Below, piece by piece: positions 18,273 to 27,518 of a stretch of 64,000 nucleotides of DNA (position 1 is its first letter; each line of letters opens with the position of its first letter). The position numbers and the translations under genes are program-made. Source of the stretch: Variovorax sp. DXTD-1 (GTDB lineage: Bacteria > Pseudomonadota > Gammaproteobacteria > Burkholderiales > Burkholderiaceae_C); contig NZ_RWKH01000007.1 of NCBI RefSeq assembly GCF_003984625.1, positions 124,001 to 188,000 of the forward strand. The letters are read 5' to 3'. Below the pieces are notes generated by a model that worked only from the letters and a program-made list of their open reading frames with translations, did not search any database and was not told where the DNA came from.

Positions 18273-20122
18273 CCACGATCCGATACCGTCCGCTGGCGTT
18301 CGGCGTCACGCGCGCAGTGCTGCGCGAAGGCGCGCCGGGCACGCAGTACCTGCGCGCTGAAACAGAGCTCGGCCCCTACCGCGACCGCATGACAGACCGC
18401 CTGGCGCACTGGGCCGAAGCGGCGCCCGAGCGCACCTTCATCGCCTGCCGCGAACGGCTGGCCGACGGCAGCACCGGCGACTGGCAGCGCGTGAGCTACG
18501 CCGAGGCGCTGCAGAAGGCGCGCAGCATCGGCCAGGCCCTGCTCGATCGCGGCCTGAGCCCGGGCCGCCCGGTCGCGATCCTCAGCGAGAACAGCATCGA
18601 ACACGCGCTGCTGGCCCTGGGTTGCCTTTATGCCGGCGTGCCGTATTGCCCCGTGTCCCCGCCTTACTCGCTGGTGAGCCAGGACTTCGAAAAGCTGCGC
18701 CACGTGCTGGAGACGCTCACGCCGGGCCTTGTCTTCGCCGCCGACGCCGCTCGCTACGCCCGCGCCATCCAGGCCGTGGTGCCGGCCGGCACCGAGGTCG
18801 TCCTCGCCGAAGGCCAGCTCGAAGGCCGCGCCACCACCCCCCTGGACGCGCTCGCCGCCACGCCCGCAACACCGGCCATCGACGCCGCGATGCGCGCCAC
18901 CGGCCCGGACACCATCACCAAGTTCCTGTTCACCTCGGGCTCCACCAAGATGCCCAAGGCGGTGATCAACACGCACCGCATGTGGTGCGCCAACCAGCAG
19001 CAGCTGCGCCAATCGATTCCCGCGCTTGGCGAAGAGCCGCCGGTGCTGGTCGACTGGCTGCCGTGGAACCACACCTTCGGCGGCAACCACAACGTGGGCA
19101 TCGTGCTGGACAACGGCGGCACGCTCTACATCGACGACGGCAAACCCACGCCCGGCGGCATGGCCGAGACGCTGCGCAACCTGCGCGAGATCGCGCCCAC
19201 CATCTACTTCAACGTGCCGACCGGCTTCGAGGCCATTGCGCACGCCATGGAAACCGATGCGGTGCTGCGCCGCAACCTGCTGTCGCGCGTGAAGATGTTC
19301 TTCTATTCCGGCGCTGCGCTCGCGCAGCCCATCTGGGACAGCCTGCACAAGACGCAAGAGGCTGAAGTGGGCGAGCGCATCGTCATGGGCACGGGGCTGG
19401 GCATGACCGAGTCGGGCCCGTTCGCGCTGTACGTTACCGGCCCCGAGGTCAAGTCGGGCGACATCGGCCTGCCGGCGGCGGGCATCGAGCTCAAGCTGAT
19501 CCAGGTCGACGGCAAGACCGAGGTGCGCTACCGCGGCCCCAACATCACGCCCGGCTACTGGCGCGCGCCAGAGGCCACGGCCGAGGCTCTCGACGAAGAG
19601 GGCTTCTTCTGCACCGGCGACGCGGTGAAGTGGATCGACGAGAACAACATCCACCGCGGCCTGCGCTTCGACGGCCGCATTGCCGAAGACTTCAAGCTGG
19701 CCACCGGCACCTTCGTGAGCGTGGGCCCGCTGCGCGCGAAGATCATCGCGGCCGGTGCACCCTATGTGCAAGACGCGGTGCTGACCGGTATCAACTTGAA
19801 GGAAGTCGGTGCGCTGATCTTCCCCACGCAGAAGGTGCGCGAGCTCGCCGGCCTGCCGGCAGACGCAACGATGCAGCAGGTGCTCGAAAGCGCGCCGGTG
19901 CAGGCGCACTTCCAGCAGGTGGCCAACGAACTGGCCGCCATGGGCACCGGCAGCGCCAACCGCATCGCGCGACTGCACCTGATGGCCGAGCCGCCTTCCA
20001 TCGACAAGGGCGAAGTGACCGACAAGGGCTCCATCAACCAGCGCGCCGTGCTCAAGCACCGCGCCCACCTGGTCGAGGCGCTGCATGCCGACACCCTGCC
20101 CTTCACCTTGAAGCCCCGCTGA
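18269..20122 (+). CDS. Feruloyl-CoA synthase (acyl-adenylate-forming enzyme)
   Basis: It activates ferulate or a related hydroxycinnamate to the CoA thioester with ATP. The 617-residue protein has the adenylation P-loop FLFTSGSTKMPKAV, the VDWLPWNHTFGGNHN segment typical of feruloyl-CoA synthases, GMTESGPFALY and the hinge-region motif LRFDGRIAEDFKL. It is translationally coupled to the enoyl-CoA hydratase. Substrate assignment rests on family resemblance and neighbours. Confidence 0.88.
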   Translation: MTTIRYRPLAFGVTRAVLREGAPGTQYLRAETELGPYRDRMTDRLAHWAEAAPERTFIACRERLADGSTGDWQRVSYAEALQKARSIGQALLDRGLSPGRPVAILSENSIEHALLALGCLYAGVPYCPVSPPYSLVSQDFEKLRHVLETLTPGLVFAADAARYARAIQAVVPAGTEVVLAEGQLEGRATTPLDALAATPATPAIDAAMRATGPDTITKFLFTSGSTKMPKAVINTHRMWCANQQQLRQSIPALGEEPPVLVDWLPWNHTFGGNHNVGIVLDNGGTLYIDDGKPTPGGMAETLRNLREIAPTIYFNVPTGFEAIAHAMETDAVLRRNLLSRVKMFFYSGAALAQPIWDSLHKTQEAEVGERIVMGTGLGMTESGPFALYVTGPEVKSGDIGLPAAGIELKLIQVDGKTEVRYRGPNITPGYWRAPEATAEALDEEGFFCTGDAVKWIDENNIHRGLRFDGRIAEDFKLATGTFVSVGPLRAKIIAAGAPYVQDAVLTGINLKEVGALIFPTQKVRELAGLPADATMQQVLESAPVQAHFQQVANELAAMGTGSANRIARLHLMAEPPSIDKGEVTDKGSINQRAVLKHRAHLVEALHADTLPFTLKPR

Positions 20123-20145
20123 CCCACATCCAGGAGACACACACC

Positions 20146-20910
20146 ATGAAGATCGAAGGACAAGCAGCACTCGTCACCGGCGGCGCATCGGGCCTGGGCG
20201 AAGCCACCGCGCGCGAACTCTCGCGGCTGGGCGCCAAGGTGGCCGTGCTCGACCGCAATGCGGAGCTCGCCGAAAAGGTGGCTTCGGAGATCGGTGGCGT
20301 GGCATGCGTCTGCGACATCACCGATACCGAGAGCGTCAACGCCGCGCTCGACAAGGCGGCCGCGGCGCACGGCCCCGCGCGCATCCTCATGAACGTGGCG
20401 GGCATCGGCAGCGCGAAGCGCATCGTCGGCAAGGACGGCAACCCCGCGCCGCTCGAAGACTTCGTGCGCGTGGTCAACATCAACCTGATCGGCGGCTACA
20501 ACATGGCGCGCCTGTTCGCAGCACGCTGCGCCAAGCTCGATGCGCTCGACAACGGCGAAAAGGGCGTGATGCTCTTCACCGCATCGGTCGCGGCCTTCGA
20601 CGGCCAGGTGGGCCAGCAGGCCTACAGCGCATCGAAGGGCGGCCTGGTGGGCATGACGCTGCCGATGGCGCGCGACCTGGCGCAGCACGCCATTCGCGTG
20701 TGCACCGTGGCGCCGGGCCTCTTTGCCACGCCGCTCCTGATGGAACTGCCCGAAGCCGTGCAGCAGTCGCTGGCTGCGTCGATTCCGTTTCCGCCGCGGC
20801 TGGGCAAGCCTTCGGAATTTGCCGAGCTGGCCTGCCACATCGTGACCAACGGGCATTTGAACGGCGAAGTGATTCGCCTCGACGGCGCCTTGCGCATGGC
20901 GCCGCGCTGA
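20146..20910 (+). CDS. SDR-family 3-hydroxyacyl-CoA dehydrogenase
   Basis: A 254-residue short-chain dehydrogenase. The NAD-binding TGGASGLGEA lies near the N-terminus, NVAGIG follows, and the catalytic Ser, Tyr and Lys fall in TASVAAFDGQVGQQAYSASK. The sequence pattern resembles the human type-10 hydroxysteroid/3-hydroxyacyl-CoA dehydrogenase group. In this operon it would oxidise the 3-hydroxyacyl-CoA made by the hydratase. GGAG lies upstream of the ATG. Confidence 0.9.
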   Translation: MKIEGQAALVTGGASGLGEATARELSRLGAKVAVLDRNAELAEKVASEIGGVACVCDITDTESVNAALDKAAAAHGPARILMNVAGIGSAKRIVGKDGNPAPLEDFVRVVNINLIGGYNMARLFAARCAKLDALDNGEKGVMLFTASVAAFDGQVGQQAYSASKGGLVGMTLPMARDLAQHAIRVCTVAPGLFATPLLMELPEAVQQSLAASIPFPPRLGKPSEFAELACHIVTNGHLNGEVIRLDGALRMAPR

Positions 20911-20945
20911 TTCCAGCCCCTCGAAAAAATACAGGAGACAAGACC

Positions 20946-21935
20946 ATGACCAATCGACGTCAGTTCGTGACAGCACTCGGCGGCGCAGCCGCATTCGGCG
21001 CCCTGCATCCGCTTGCCGCACTCGCCCAGGCGGTGCAGCAGGCAAAAATCTACTACGGCTTTCCTGCCGGCAGCGCGGGCGACAGTGTGGCGCGACGCGT
21101 GGCCGAGAAGCTCGGCGATACGCCGTTCTCGAAGATCAACGCAGTGGTCGAGAACAAGCCCGGCGCGGGCGGGCGCATTGCGCTCGAAACGCTCAAGTCT
21201 TCGGTGGCCGACGGCTCGGTGCTTTGCCTCGCGCAGGCCTCCGCGTTGTCGACCTACCCGCACATCTACACCAAGCTGAGCTACGGCCTTGCCGATTTCG
21301 CGCCCGTTTCGATCGGCGCCGTCATGACACACGGCCTCGCGGTCGGACCGATGGTGCCGGCCACTGTGAAGACGCTGAAGGACTACATCGCCTGGGCCAA
21401 GGCCAATCCCGGTCAGGCCAGCTACGGCTCGCCGGGCGCGGGCTCCACGCCGCACTTTCTCGGCGCGCTGCTCGGCCTGAACAGCGGCACCGACCTGCGC
21501 CACATTCCCTACCGCGGCTCGCTGCCGGCCATCAACGACGTGGTGGGCGGGCAGATCGCCTCAAGCATGACGCCCGTCGGCGACTACCTGCCCTTCGCCA
21601 AGGCCGGCAAGCTGCGTGTGCTCGCCACCTCGGGTGCGCAGCGCGTGGCTTACCTGCCCGATGTGCCCACCTTCATCGAGCAGGGCTTCCCGGAGATCGT
21701 GGCCGACGAATGGTTCGGCTTCTTCGCGCCCGCCAAGACGCCGGCCAGCGTTGTCGCCGCGGCGAGCACCGCGATCCAGGCGGCCCTCAAGGACAAGACC
21801 GTGGCCGAGGGCCTGCTGTCGGTCGGCCTGATCGCGCACGGCTCCTCGCCCGAAGACATGAAGAAATCGCTCCAGGCCGAATACGAGCGCTGGGGTCCGC
21901 TGGTCAAGAAGATCGGCTTCACCGCCGAGTCCTGA
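20946..21935 (+). CDS. Bug-family tripartite tricarboxylate transporter substrate-binding protein
   Basis: A periplasmic solute-binding protein of 329 residues. A twin-arginine-like signal (MTNRRQFVTALGGAAAFGAL) is cleaved near ALA/QAV. The family landmarks are VVENKPGAGGRIA, YGSPGAGSTPHFLG and IPYRGSLPAINDVVGGQI. No membrane subunits (TctA/TctB) are nearby, as is usual for Bug proteins. Position in the operon suggests it binds the pathway's aromatic or carboxylate substrate. Confidence 0.9.
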   Translation: MTNRRQFVTALGGAAAFGALHPLAALAQAVQQAKIYYGFPAGSAGDSVARRVAEKLGDTPFSKINAVVENKPGAGGRIALETLKSSVADGSVLCLAQASALSTYPHIYTKLSYGLADFAPVSIGAVMTHGLAVGPMVPATVKTLKDYIAWAKANPGQASYGSPGAGSTPHFLGALLGLNSGTDLRHIPYRGSLPAINDVVGGQIASSMTPVGDYLPFAKAGKLRVLATSGAQRVAYLPDVPTFIEQGFPEIVADEWFGFFAPAKTPASVVAAASTAIQAALKDKTVAEGLLSVGLIAHGSSPEDMKKSLQAEYERWGPLVKKIGFTAES

Positions 21936-21942
21936 TACGTCA

Positions 21943-23700
21943 ATGGATTACGGCCCCCGCCCCGAAGACAGCCGATTCATCCTGAACGCGGTGCTCGACG
22001 CGCCTGTGCGGCTCGGCGCACTCGCGCCCTTTGCCGAAGCCGACGAGGCGCTGCAGGCCCAGGTGCTGGAGGAAGCGGCACGCTTCGTGGCCGAGGCGGT
22101 CGCGCCATCGAACCGCGGCGGAGACGAGATCGGCTGTCGCTTCGCCGCCGGCGAAGTCACCACGCCGCCAGGCTTTCGCGAGGCCTACCAAGCGCTGGTC
22201 GACGGCGGCTGGCCCAGCCTTTCGGCGGCGCCGGAAGACGGCGGCCAGGGCTTGCCGACCGTGCTCGAAGCCGTTCTCTACGAATGGCTGAGCGCAGCAA
22301 ACCACGGGTTCACCATGGCGCCGGGCCTGCTGCACGGCGCCTACGCTTGCCTCAAACATCACGGCAGCGACGAACTGAAGGCCCGCTATCTCTCGAAGAT
22401 CGCCAGGGGCGAATGGCTCGCCACCATGTGCCTGACCGAAGCCCACGCAGGCAGCGACCTGGGCCAGGTGCGCACGCGCGCCGTGCCGCAGGCCGACGGC
22501 AGCCTGCGGGTGAGCGGCGGCAAGATCTTCATTTCAGGCGGCGAGCACGACCTGACGCCGAACATCGTGCACCTGGTGCTCTGCCGCTTGCCCGATGCGC
22601 CCGCGGGACCCAAGGGCCTGTCGCTGGTGCTCGCACCCAAGGTGCTGCTGGACGGCACGCGCAACGCGGTGCATTGCGAACGCATCGAAGAAAAAATGGG
22701 CCTGCACGGCAGCCCGACCTGCGTCATGCGCTTCGACGAAGCTGCGGGCTGGCTGGTCGGCGAGCCGGGCCGCGGCCTGGCCGCGATGTTCGTGATGATG
22801 AATGCGGCGCGCCTGCACGTGGCGCTGCAGGGCGTCGGCCTGCTCGATGCCGCCTGGCAGAAGGCCGATGCCTACGCCGCGGAGCGCCGCCAGATGCGCG
22901 CCCCAGGCGCGTTGCCCGCAACCCGGGGCACCGAAGCCGCCGACCTGATTGCAGAACACCCTGCCGTCCGGCGCATTCTGAACACGCAGCGCGCGTGGGT
23001 CGAGGCCGGCCGCACGCTCGCCTACCGCACCGCGCTGATGCTCGACGTGGCCACGCACGATGCCGACGCCAAGGCGCGCGACCGCGCCCAGCGCTGGTGT
23101 TCGCTGGTCACCCCGGTTCTGAAGGCCGCCTGCACGCAGCAGGCCTTTCATGGCGCGAGCGAATGCCTGCAGGTGTTCGGCGGCCACGGCTACGTGCGCG
23201 AATGGGGCATCGAACAGATCGTGCGCGATGCGCGCGTCACCATGATCTACGAGGGCACGAACGAAATCCAGGCGATCGACCTGCTGGTGCGCAAGGTGCT
23301 GCCCGACGCCGGCGCCGCCATGTCGGCCGTGCTGCTTGAACTGCGCGACACGCTCGACGCCTCGCGCGAAGCCGATGCCGACGTGCAGCGCCGGCTCGCG
23401 CAGCTGCGCTACCTGGGCACCACCATTGCCATGGCCGCACATGCCAACCCCGTGCTGCCCTACGAAGTGGCCGACGACTACCTGCGCGTGGTGATGCTCA
23501 CCCTGATGGCCTGGGCCTGGGCGCGCATCGACGCGGCCGAGGCATCCGATGCGGAACGCGCCGCCAGGGCCGGCCCCGCCGCGGCATTCCGGCGCTGGGT
23601 GCTGCCCGAGTTCGAGATGCGGCTGGGCATCGTCAAGCGCGCCTGCGAAGCCGTTGCCATGTCGCACGACGCCGCAAAAACTCCCGCTGCATCAAGCTGA
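21943..23700 (+). CDS. Acyl-CoA dehydrogenase (long form with extra C-terminal domain)
   Basis: An FAD-dependent acyl-CoA dehydrogenase of 585 residues. It has TMCLTEAHAGSDLGQVRT (FAD/substrate segment), FGGHGYVREWGIEQIVRDARV and the catalytic region YEGTNEIQAIDLLVRKVL. A further helical C-terminal domain of about 120 residues follows, as in the AcdA/FadE-like subfamily. It would introduce the double bond in a saturated side chain before the hydratase acts. It starts 7 bp after the transporter gene. Confidence 0.92.
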   Translation: MDYGPRPEDSRFILNAVLDAPVRLGALAPFAEADEALQAQVLEEAARFVAEAVAPSNRGGDEIGCRFAAGEVTTPPGFREAYQALVDGGWPSLSAAPEDGGQGLPTVLEAVLYEWLSAANHGFTMAPGLLHGAYACLKHHGSDELKARYLSKIARGEWLATMCLTEAHAGSDLGQVRTRAVPQADGSLRVSGGKIFISGGEHDLTPNIVHLVLCRLPDAPAGPKGLSLVLAPKVLLDGTRNAVHCERIEEKMGLHGSPTCVMRFDEAAGWLVGEPGRGLAAMFVMMNAARLHVALQGVGLLDAAWQKADAYAAERRQMRAPGALPATRGTEAADLIAEHPAVRRILNTQRAWVEAGRTLAYRTALMLDVATHDADAKARDRAQRWCSLVTPVLKAACTQQAFHGASECLQVFGGHGYVREWGIEQIVRDARVTMIYEGTNEIQAIDLLVRKVLPDAGAAMSAVLLELRDTLDASREADADVQRRLAQLRYLGTTIAMAAHANPVLPYEVADDYLRVVMLTLMAWAWARIDAAEASDAERAARAGPAAAFRRWVLPEFEMRLGIVKRACEAVAMSHDAAKTPAASS

Positions 23701-23740
23701 CGGAAGCCCGGCCGGGCCGGCCGCGGGTTACGCTCGGGCC

Positions 23741-24232
23741 ATGCCTCGTCCATCCAAAAACAGTTCCGCCAAGGCAGAGCCGGCAGCGCCCGGCAACGGC
23801 AAGTCCGACCGGCTCGATGCCCGCATGCTCGAAGCCCTGGTCGGCTACAACGCGCGCCGCGCCTGGCTGATCATCAGCGGCGTCTTCGCCGAACGCATGG
23901 CGCCTTACGGGCTCAAGCAGATCGACTTTTCGGTGCTCTCGCTGCTGGCGCACAACCCGGGCGCCACGTCGCGCCAGCTGTGCAACACGCTCGACATCCT
24001 GCCGCCCAACCTGGTGAGCCTGGTGGCCACGCTGGACAGCCGCGGGCTCATCGAGCGCAAGCCGCATCCGCACGACGGCCGCGCCGTCGGCCTGCATCTC
24101 ACCGAAGCGGGCGACAAGCTCATTCGCGAGGCCGAGCAGACAGTGACGCAGCTCGAGGCCGATGCCAGCGCACGGCTCACGGCGCGCGAACGCGAAACGC
24201 TGATCCGGCTGCTGCAGAAGATATACCTGTAG
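23741..24232 (+). CDS. MarR-family transcriptional regulator
   Basis: A 163-residue winged-helix regulator with a 25-residue Lys/Ser-rich leader, then the MarR helices (QIDFSVLSLLAHNPGATSRQLCNTL), the recognition region DILPPNLVSLVATLDSRGLIERKPHPHD shown in part as LPPNLVSLVATLDSRG, and a C-terminal dimerisation helix. MarR proteins of this kind commonly repress hydroxycinnamate genes until a CoA thioester binds. The palindrome at 17454-17476 is the best candidate operator. Confidence 0.9.
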   Translation: MPRPSKNSSAKAEPAAPGNGKSDRLDARMLEALVGYNARRAWLIISGVFAERMAPYGLKQIDFSVLSLLAHNPGATSRQLCNTLDILPPNLVSLVATLDSRGLIERKPHPHDGRAVGLHLTEAGDKLIREAEQTVTQLEADASARLTARERETLIRLLQKIYL

Positions 24233-24257
24233 CCCCCCCGCCTCCGAGAAGCTGCGG

Positions 24258-24920
24258 CTAGAGGCCGCGCTCCACCATGTCGATCAGGCGCTGCCCGAGC
24301 GCGTGGGCCGCTTCGGCGCCGATGCCTTTCAGCGGCCCGTCGATGATCAGCAGTGCCAGCCCGTGCACGGCCGACCAGGCCAGGTATTCGGCATCCGGCC
24401 GGTGCGAAGCCTCGAGCGCGCCCACCTCCACGAGCCGGTCGATTGCCGCGCCCAGCAGCTGAAAGGGCCCCATCCCGCTGGCGCCCACGCTCGCCGGGCC
24501 CACCTCGCCTTCGGCATCTTCAGACGACACCACGAAAGCCGTGCGAAAAAGCCCGGGCTCGGCCTGCGCGAAACGCAGATAGGCCGTCCCGATGGCCCGC
24601 ACCTGCGCCCGTGCAAAGTCCAAGGGCGGCTGATCGCGGTGCAGTACCGCCAGTTCCTTTTCCATGGAGACGGCAGCCGCCGAGAGCGCCGCTGCGCGCA
24701 CCGCCAGCAGCAACTCGCGCCGGCTCGCGAAATGCCGGTACGCCGCGTTCGGCACCACGCCCGCGCGCCGCGTCACCTCGCGCAGCGCCACCGCATCGGG
24801 GCCGCCGTCGCGGGCCAGCTCCACGCCCGCTTCGAGCAGCGCCCGTCGCAAGTCGCCATGCCGGTAGGTCCTTCGGGCGGCAGGCGGAACGGGGGCGGAC
24901 GGAACGACGGGGGGGCTCAT
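24258..24920 (-). CDS. TetR/AcrR-family transcriptional regulator
   Basis: A 220-residue regulator. The N-terminal helix-turn-helix lies in YRHGDLRRALLEAGVELA followed by LREVTRRAGVVPNAAYRHF, and the C-terminal ligand domain resembles the TetR_C_13/WHG group. The start at 24920 is preferred because GGAG lies eight bases upstream. It faces the VOC/exporter genes, with two related palindromes between them, and so probably represses both directions. Confidence 0.9.
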   Translation of the reverse strand: MSPPVVPSAPVPPAARRTYRHGDLRRALLEAGVELARDGGPDAVALREVTRRAGVVPNAAYRHFASRRELLLAVRAAALSAAAVSMEKELAVLHRDQPPLDFARAQVRAIGTAYLRFAQAEPGLFRTAFVVSSEDAEGEVGPASVGASGMGPFQLLGAAIDRLVEVGALEASHRPDAEYLAWSAVHGLALLIIDGPLKGIGAEAAHALGQRLIDMVERGL

Positions 24921-24931
24921 CGGAATCTCCA

Positions 24932-24982
24932 TGTGGACAGTGTCCATTATGTCTGCTATTCTTTGTGGACGGTGTACACAAA
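24932..24982. promoter_or_regulatory. Paired TetR operator-like palindromes
   Basis: Site 1, TGGACAGTGTCCA (24934-24946), is a perfect inverted repeat about one central base. Site 2 (24962-24982) has outer arms TTTGTG and CACAAA around a core, GACGGTGTA, resembling site 1. The centres at 24940 and 24972 are 32 bp apart, about three helical turns. Both sites lie between the divergent tetR and VOC genes. Confidence 0.72.
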
Positions 24983-25047
24983 CTAGGTATTCCGTATTCG
25001 CGCAGGTCTTCTGCGCACCCTTTCCTCCTCAGTCCAAAGGATCTGCC

Positions 25048-25482
25048 ATGAAAGTCCAGTCTTATCTGTCGTTCGAAGGCCGCTGCGACGAAGCCATCGC
25101 GTTCTACAAGAAGGCGCTCGGCGCCGAAGTCGTGCAGCTCATGCGCTACAGCGACGCGCCCGAAATGCCGGCGGGCGAAGCTGAAGCAGGTTGCGCCGGC
25201 GGCATGCCGGCCGCCGACAAGGTGATGCACTCCGTCTTGCGCATCGGCGAAACCGAGCTGATGGCTTCCGACGGACGGTGTTCCGGCCAAGCGGAATTCA
25301 AGGGCATCATGCTCGCCCTCAGCGCCAGCACAGACGCCGAGGCGCGCCAATGGTTCGACGCGCTGGCCGATGGCGGCCAGGTGATGCAGCCGCTGACGCC
25401 GACGTTTTTCAGTTCCAGCTTCGGCATGCTGACCGATCGCTTCGGCATCGGCTGGATGCTGGTGGTGGATTCACAAAAGTAA
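25048..25482 (+). CDS. VOC-family protein (PhnB/glyoxalase-like)
   Basis: A 144-residue vicinal-oxygen-chelate protein starting KVQSYLSFEGRCDEAIAFY, with ALGAEVVQLMRY and a closing MLTDRFGIGWML, the PhnB-type pattern. Such proteins often carry 3-demethylubiquinone methyltransferase-like annotations, but metal ligands are not obvious. AAAGGA precedes the ATG. It is the first gene facing the TetR regulator; the next VOC gene follows in 18 bp. Confidence 0.87.
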   Translation: MKVQSYLSFEGRCDEAIAFYKKALGAEVVQLMRYSDAPEMPAGEAEAGCAGGMPAADKVMHSVLRIGETELMASDGRCSGQAEFKGIMLALSASTDAEARQWFDALADGGQVMQPLTPTFFSSSFGMLTDRFGIGWMLVVDSQK

Positions 25483-25500
25483 CCGCCGAAAGGAAACACC

Positions 25501-25920
25501 ATGTCTCCCATTCACGCCTACCTCACGTTCGACGGCAACGCAGCCGAAGCCATGCGCTTCTACGAGAAGACGCTCGGCGGCACCATGCAGATGATGATGA
25601 CCATCGGCGAAGCGCCCGATACCGAGCAGATGCCGGCCGACGTCAAGAAGCGCATCATGCATGCCTCCCTTGCCTACGGCGACGGCATGCTCATGGCCTC
25701 CGACACCATGCCCGGCCAGACCTACGAAGGCATGAAGGGCTTCGGCGTTGCGCTGACCCTGGAGACCGTCGCCGAAGCGCGCCGCGTGTTCGACGCCTTC
25801 GCCGAAGGTGGCACCGTCTCCATGCCCTTCGAGAAGACCTTCTGGGTCGAGGGCTTCGGCATGGTGACCGACCGCTTCGGCACGCCGTGGCTCATCAACG
25901 GCGGCAAGCCGCTGGTCTGA
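25501..25920 (+). CDS. VOC-family protein, paralogue of the preceding gene
   Basis: A 139-residue protein with the same layout (IHAYLTFDGNAAEAMRFY near the N-terminus and GMVTDRFGTPWLI near the end). It is clearly homologous to the gene 18 bp upstream, so a local duplication is likely. The function is unknown; the context with a drug exporter suggests handling of a toxic small molecule. Confidence 0.88.
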   Translation: MSPIHAYLTFDGNAAEAMRFYEKTLGGTMQMMMTIGEAPDTEQMPADVKKRIMHASLAYGDGMLMASDTMPGQTYEGMKGFGVALTLETVAEARRVFDAFAEGGTVSMPFEKTFWVEGFGMVTDRFGTPWLINGGKPLV

Positions 25921-25957
25921 AACCACCTCACTCGCAAACTGCAGGGAATCATTCTTC

Positions 25958-27454
25958 ATGACCGACACACTCGACAACAACCGGAAGCGCTGGCTCGCAT
26001 TGATGGTGCTGTGCCTCGGCGTGCTGATGATCGTGCTGGACACCACGATCGTGAACGTGGCGCTGCCTTCGATCCGCACCGACCTGGGCTTCACCGAGAC
26101 CTCGCTGGTCTGGGTGGTAAACGCCTACATGCTGACCTTCGGCGGCTTCCTGCTGCTGGGCGGGCGGCTTGGCGACCTGTATGGGCACCGCAGGCTCTTC
26201 CTCATCGGCCTCGTGCTCTTCACGCTCGCATCGCTCGCCTGCGGCATTGCCAACTCGCAGGGCGTGCTGATTGCGGCGCGCGCGGTGCAGGGGCTGGGCG
26301 GCGCGGTGGTTTCGGCCGTCTCGCTCTCGCTCATCATGAACCTGTTCACCGAACCGGCCGACCGCGCGAAGGCGATGGGCGTGTACGGCTTTGTCTGCGC
26401 GGGCGGCGGCAGCATCGGCGTGCTGCTGGGCGGGCTTCTCACGAGCTCGCTGAGCTGGCACTGGATCTTTCTGGTGAACCTGCCGATCGGCGTGGCGGTG
26501 TATGCGCTGTGCGTGGCGCTGCTGCCCAACGCGCGCGGCCAGGCGCACGGCGAAAAGCTCGACGTGGCGGGCGCCGTCACCGTCACGCTGTCGCTCATGC
26601 TCGCGGTCTACGGCGTGGTCAACGGCAACGAAGCCGGCTGGGGTTCCACGCAAACGCTGGGCCTGCTCGGCGCCGCCGTGGTGCTGCTCGCGATCTTCAT
26701 CACCATCAAGGCGCGCGTGCAGCACCCGCTGATGCCGCTGGGCCTCTTCCGCCTGCGCAGCGTGTCGGTCGCCAACGTGGTGGGCGTGCTGTGGGCGGCG
26801 GCAATGTTTGCGTGGTTCTTCATTTCCGCGCTGTACATGCAGCTGGTGCTGAACTACACGCCAATGCAGATCGGCCTTGCCTTCCTGCCGGCCAACATCA
26901 TCATGGCGGTGTTCTCGCTCGGCCTCTCGGCCAGGCTGGTGATGCGCTTCGGCATCCGCAAGCCGCTCGCGGCCGGGCTGTGGCTCGCGGCCATCGGCCT
27001 TGCGCTCTTCGCGCGTGCGCCCGTCAACGGCAGCTTTGTCGTCGACGTGCTGCCCGGGATGATGCTGCTCGGCCTGGGTGCCGGCATGGCGTTCAACCCG
27101 GTGCTGCTCGCGGCCATGAGCGAGGTCGACCCGGCCGATTCGGGCCTGGCCTCGGGCGTGGTCAACACCGCCTTCATGATGGGCGGCGCGCTCGGGCTCG
27201 CCGTGCTGGCCAGTGCCGCCGCGGCTCGCACCGGCTCGATGCAGGCAGCCGGGGCGCAGCTGCCTCTTGCCCTCACCGGTGGCTACAACCTTGCGTTTCT
27301 TGTCGGCGCCGTGTTTGCGGCGGTGGCGGGACTGCTCGGCGCCTTGCTGCTTCGCACCGCATCTCCGGGGTCGACCCAGAACGACAAGAACAACAGCAAC
27401 AACGAAGAGGCCGCGGCATCCGCAAGCACGGCAAACCGTGCGGCGGCGTCTTGA
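25958..27454 (+). CDS. MFS drug exporter of the DHA2 (EmrB/QacA) family, 14 TM
   Basis: A 498-residue proton-coupled exporter. Motif C-like and A-like signatures are present: LDTTIVNVALPSI in helix 1, LLLGGRLGDLYGHRR in loop 2-3 and QGLGGAVVSAV. About 14 hydrophobic helices fit the DHA2 subfamily. A Ser/Asn/Ala-rich tail ends the protein. Being behind the TetR operators, it is probably induced by its substrate. Confidence 0.92.
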   Translation: MTDTLDNNRKRWLALMVLCLGVLMIVLDTTIVNVALPSIRTDLGFTETSLVWVVNAYMLTFGGFLLLGGRLGDLYGHRRLFLIGLVLFTLASLACGIANSQGVLIAARAVQGLGGAVVSAVSLSLIMNLFTEPADRAKAMGVYGFVCAGGGSIGVLLGGLLTSSLSWHWIFLVNLPIGVAVYALCVALLPNARGQAHGEKLDVAGAVTVTLSLMLAVYGVVNGNEAGWGSTQTLGLLGAAVVLLAIFITIKARVQHPLMPLGLFRLRSVSVANVVGVLWAAAMFAWFFISALYMQLVLNYTPMQIGLAFLPANIIMAVFSLGLSARLVMRFGIRKPLAAGLWLAAIGLALFARAPVNGSFVVDVLPGMMLLGLGAGMAFNPVLLAAMSEVDPADSGLASGVVNTAFMMGGALGLAVLASAAAARTGSMQAAGAQLPLALTGGYNLAFLVGAVFAAVAGLLGALLLRTASPGSTQNDKNNSNNEEAAASASTANRAAAS

Positions 27455-27487
27455 GGGCACGCCCGTTCGGCGGCCCGCTTTTCTTTT
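27455..27487 (+). terminator. Candidate rho-independent terminator after the exporter gene
   Basis: GGGC-AC-GCC pairs with GGC-G-GCCC around a five-base loop and is followed by TTTTCTTTT. The stem has bulges, so termination may be partial, letting some transcripts reach the DUF1428 gene 30 bp further on. Confidence 0.42.
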
Positions 27488-27518
27488 CTACTTTCCGTTT
27501 CTTTCAAGGAGACTTTCA

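Noticed and set aside
18110..20170. 686-residue minus-strand frame opposite the feruloyl-CoA synthase gene
   Set aside because: Shadow of a GC-rich gene; no domain pattern, while the plus strand has full adenylation motifs.
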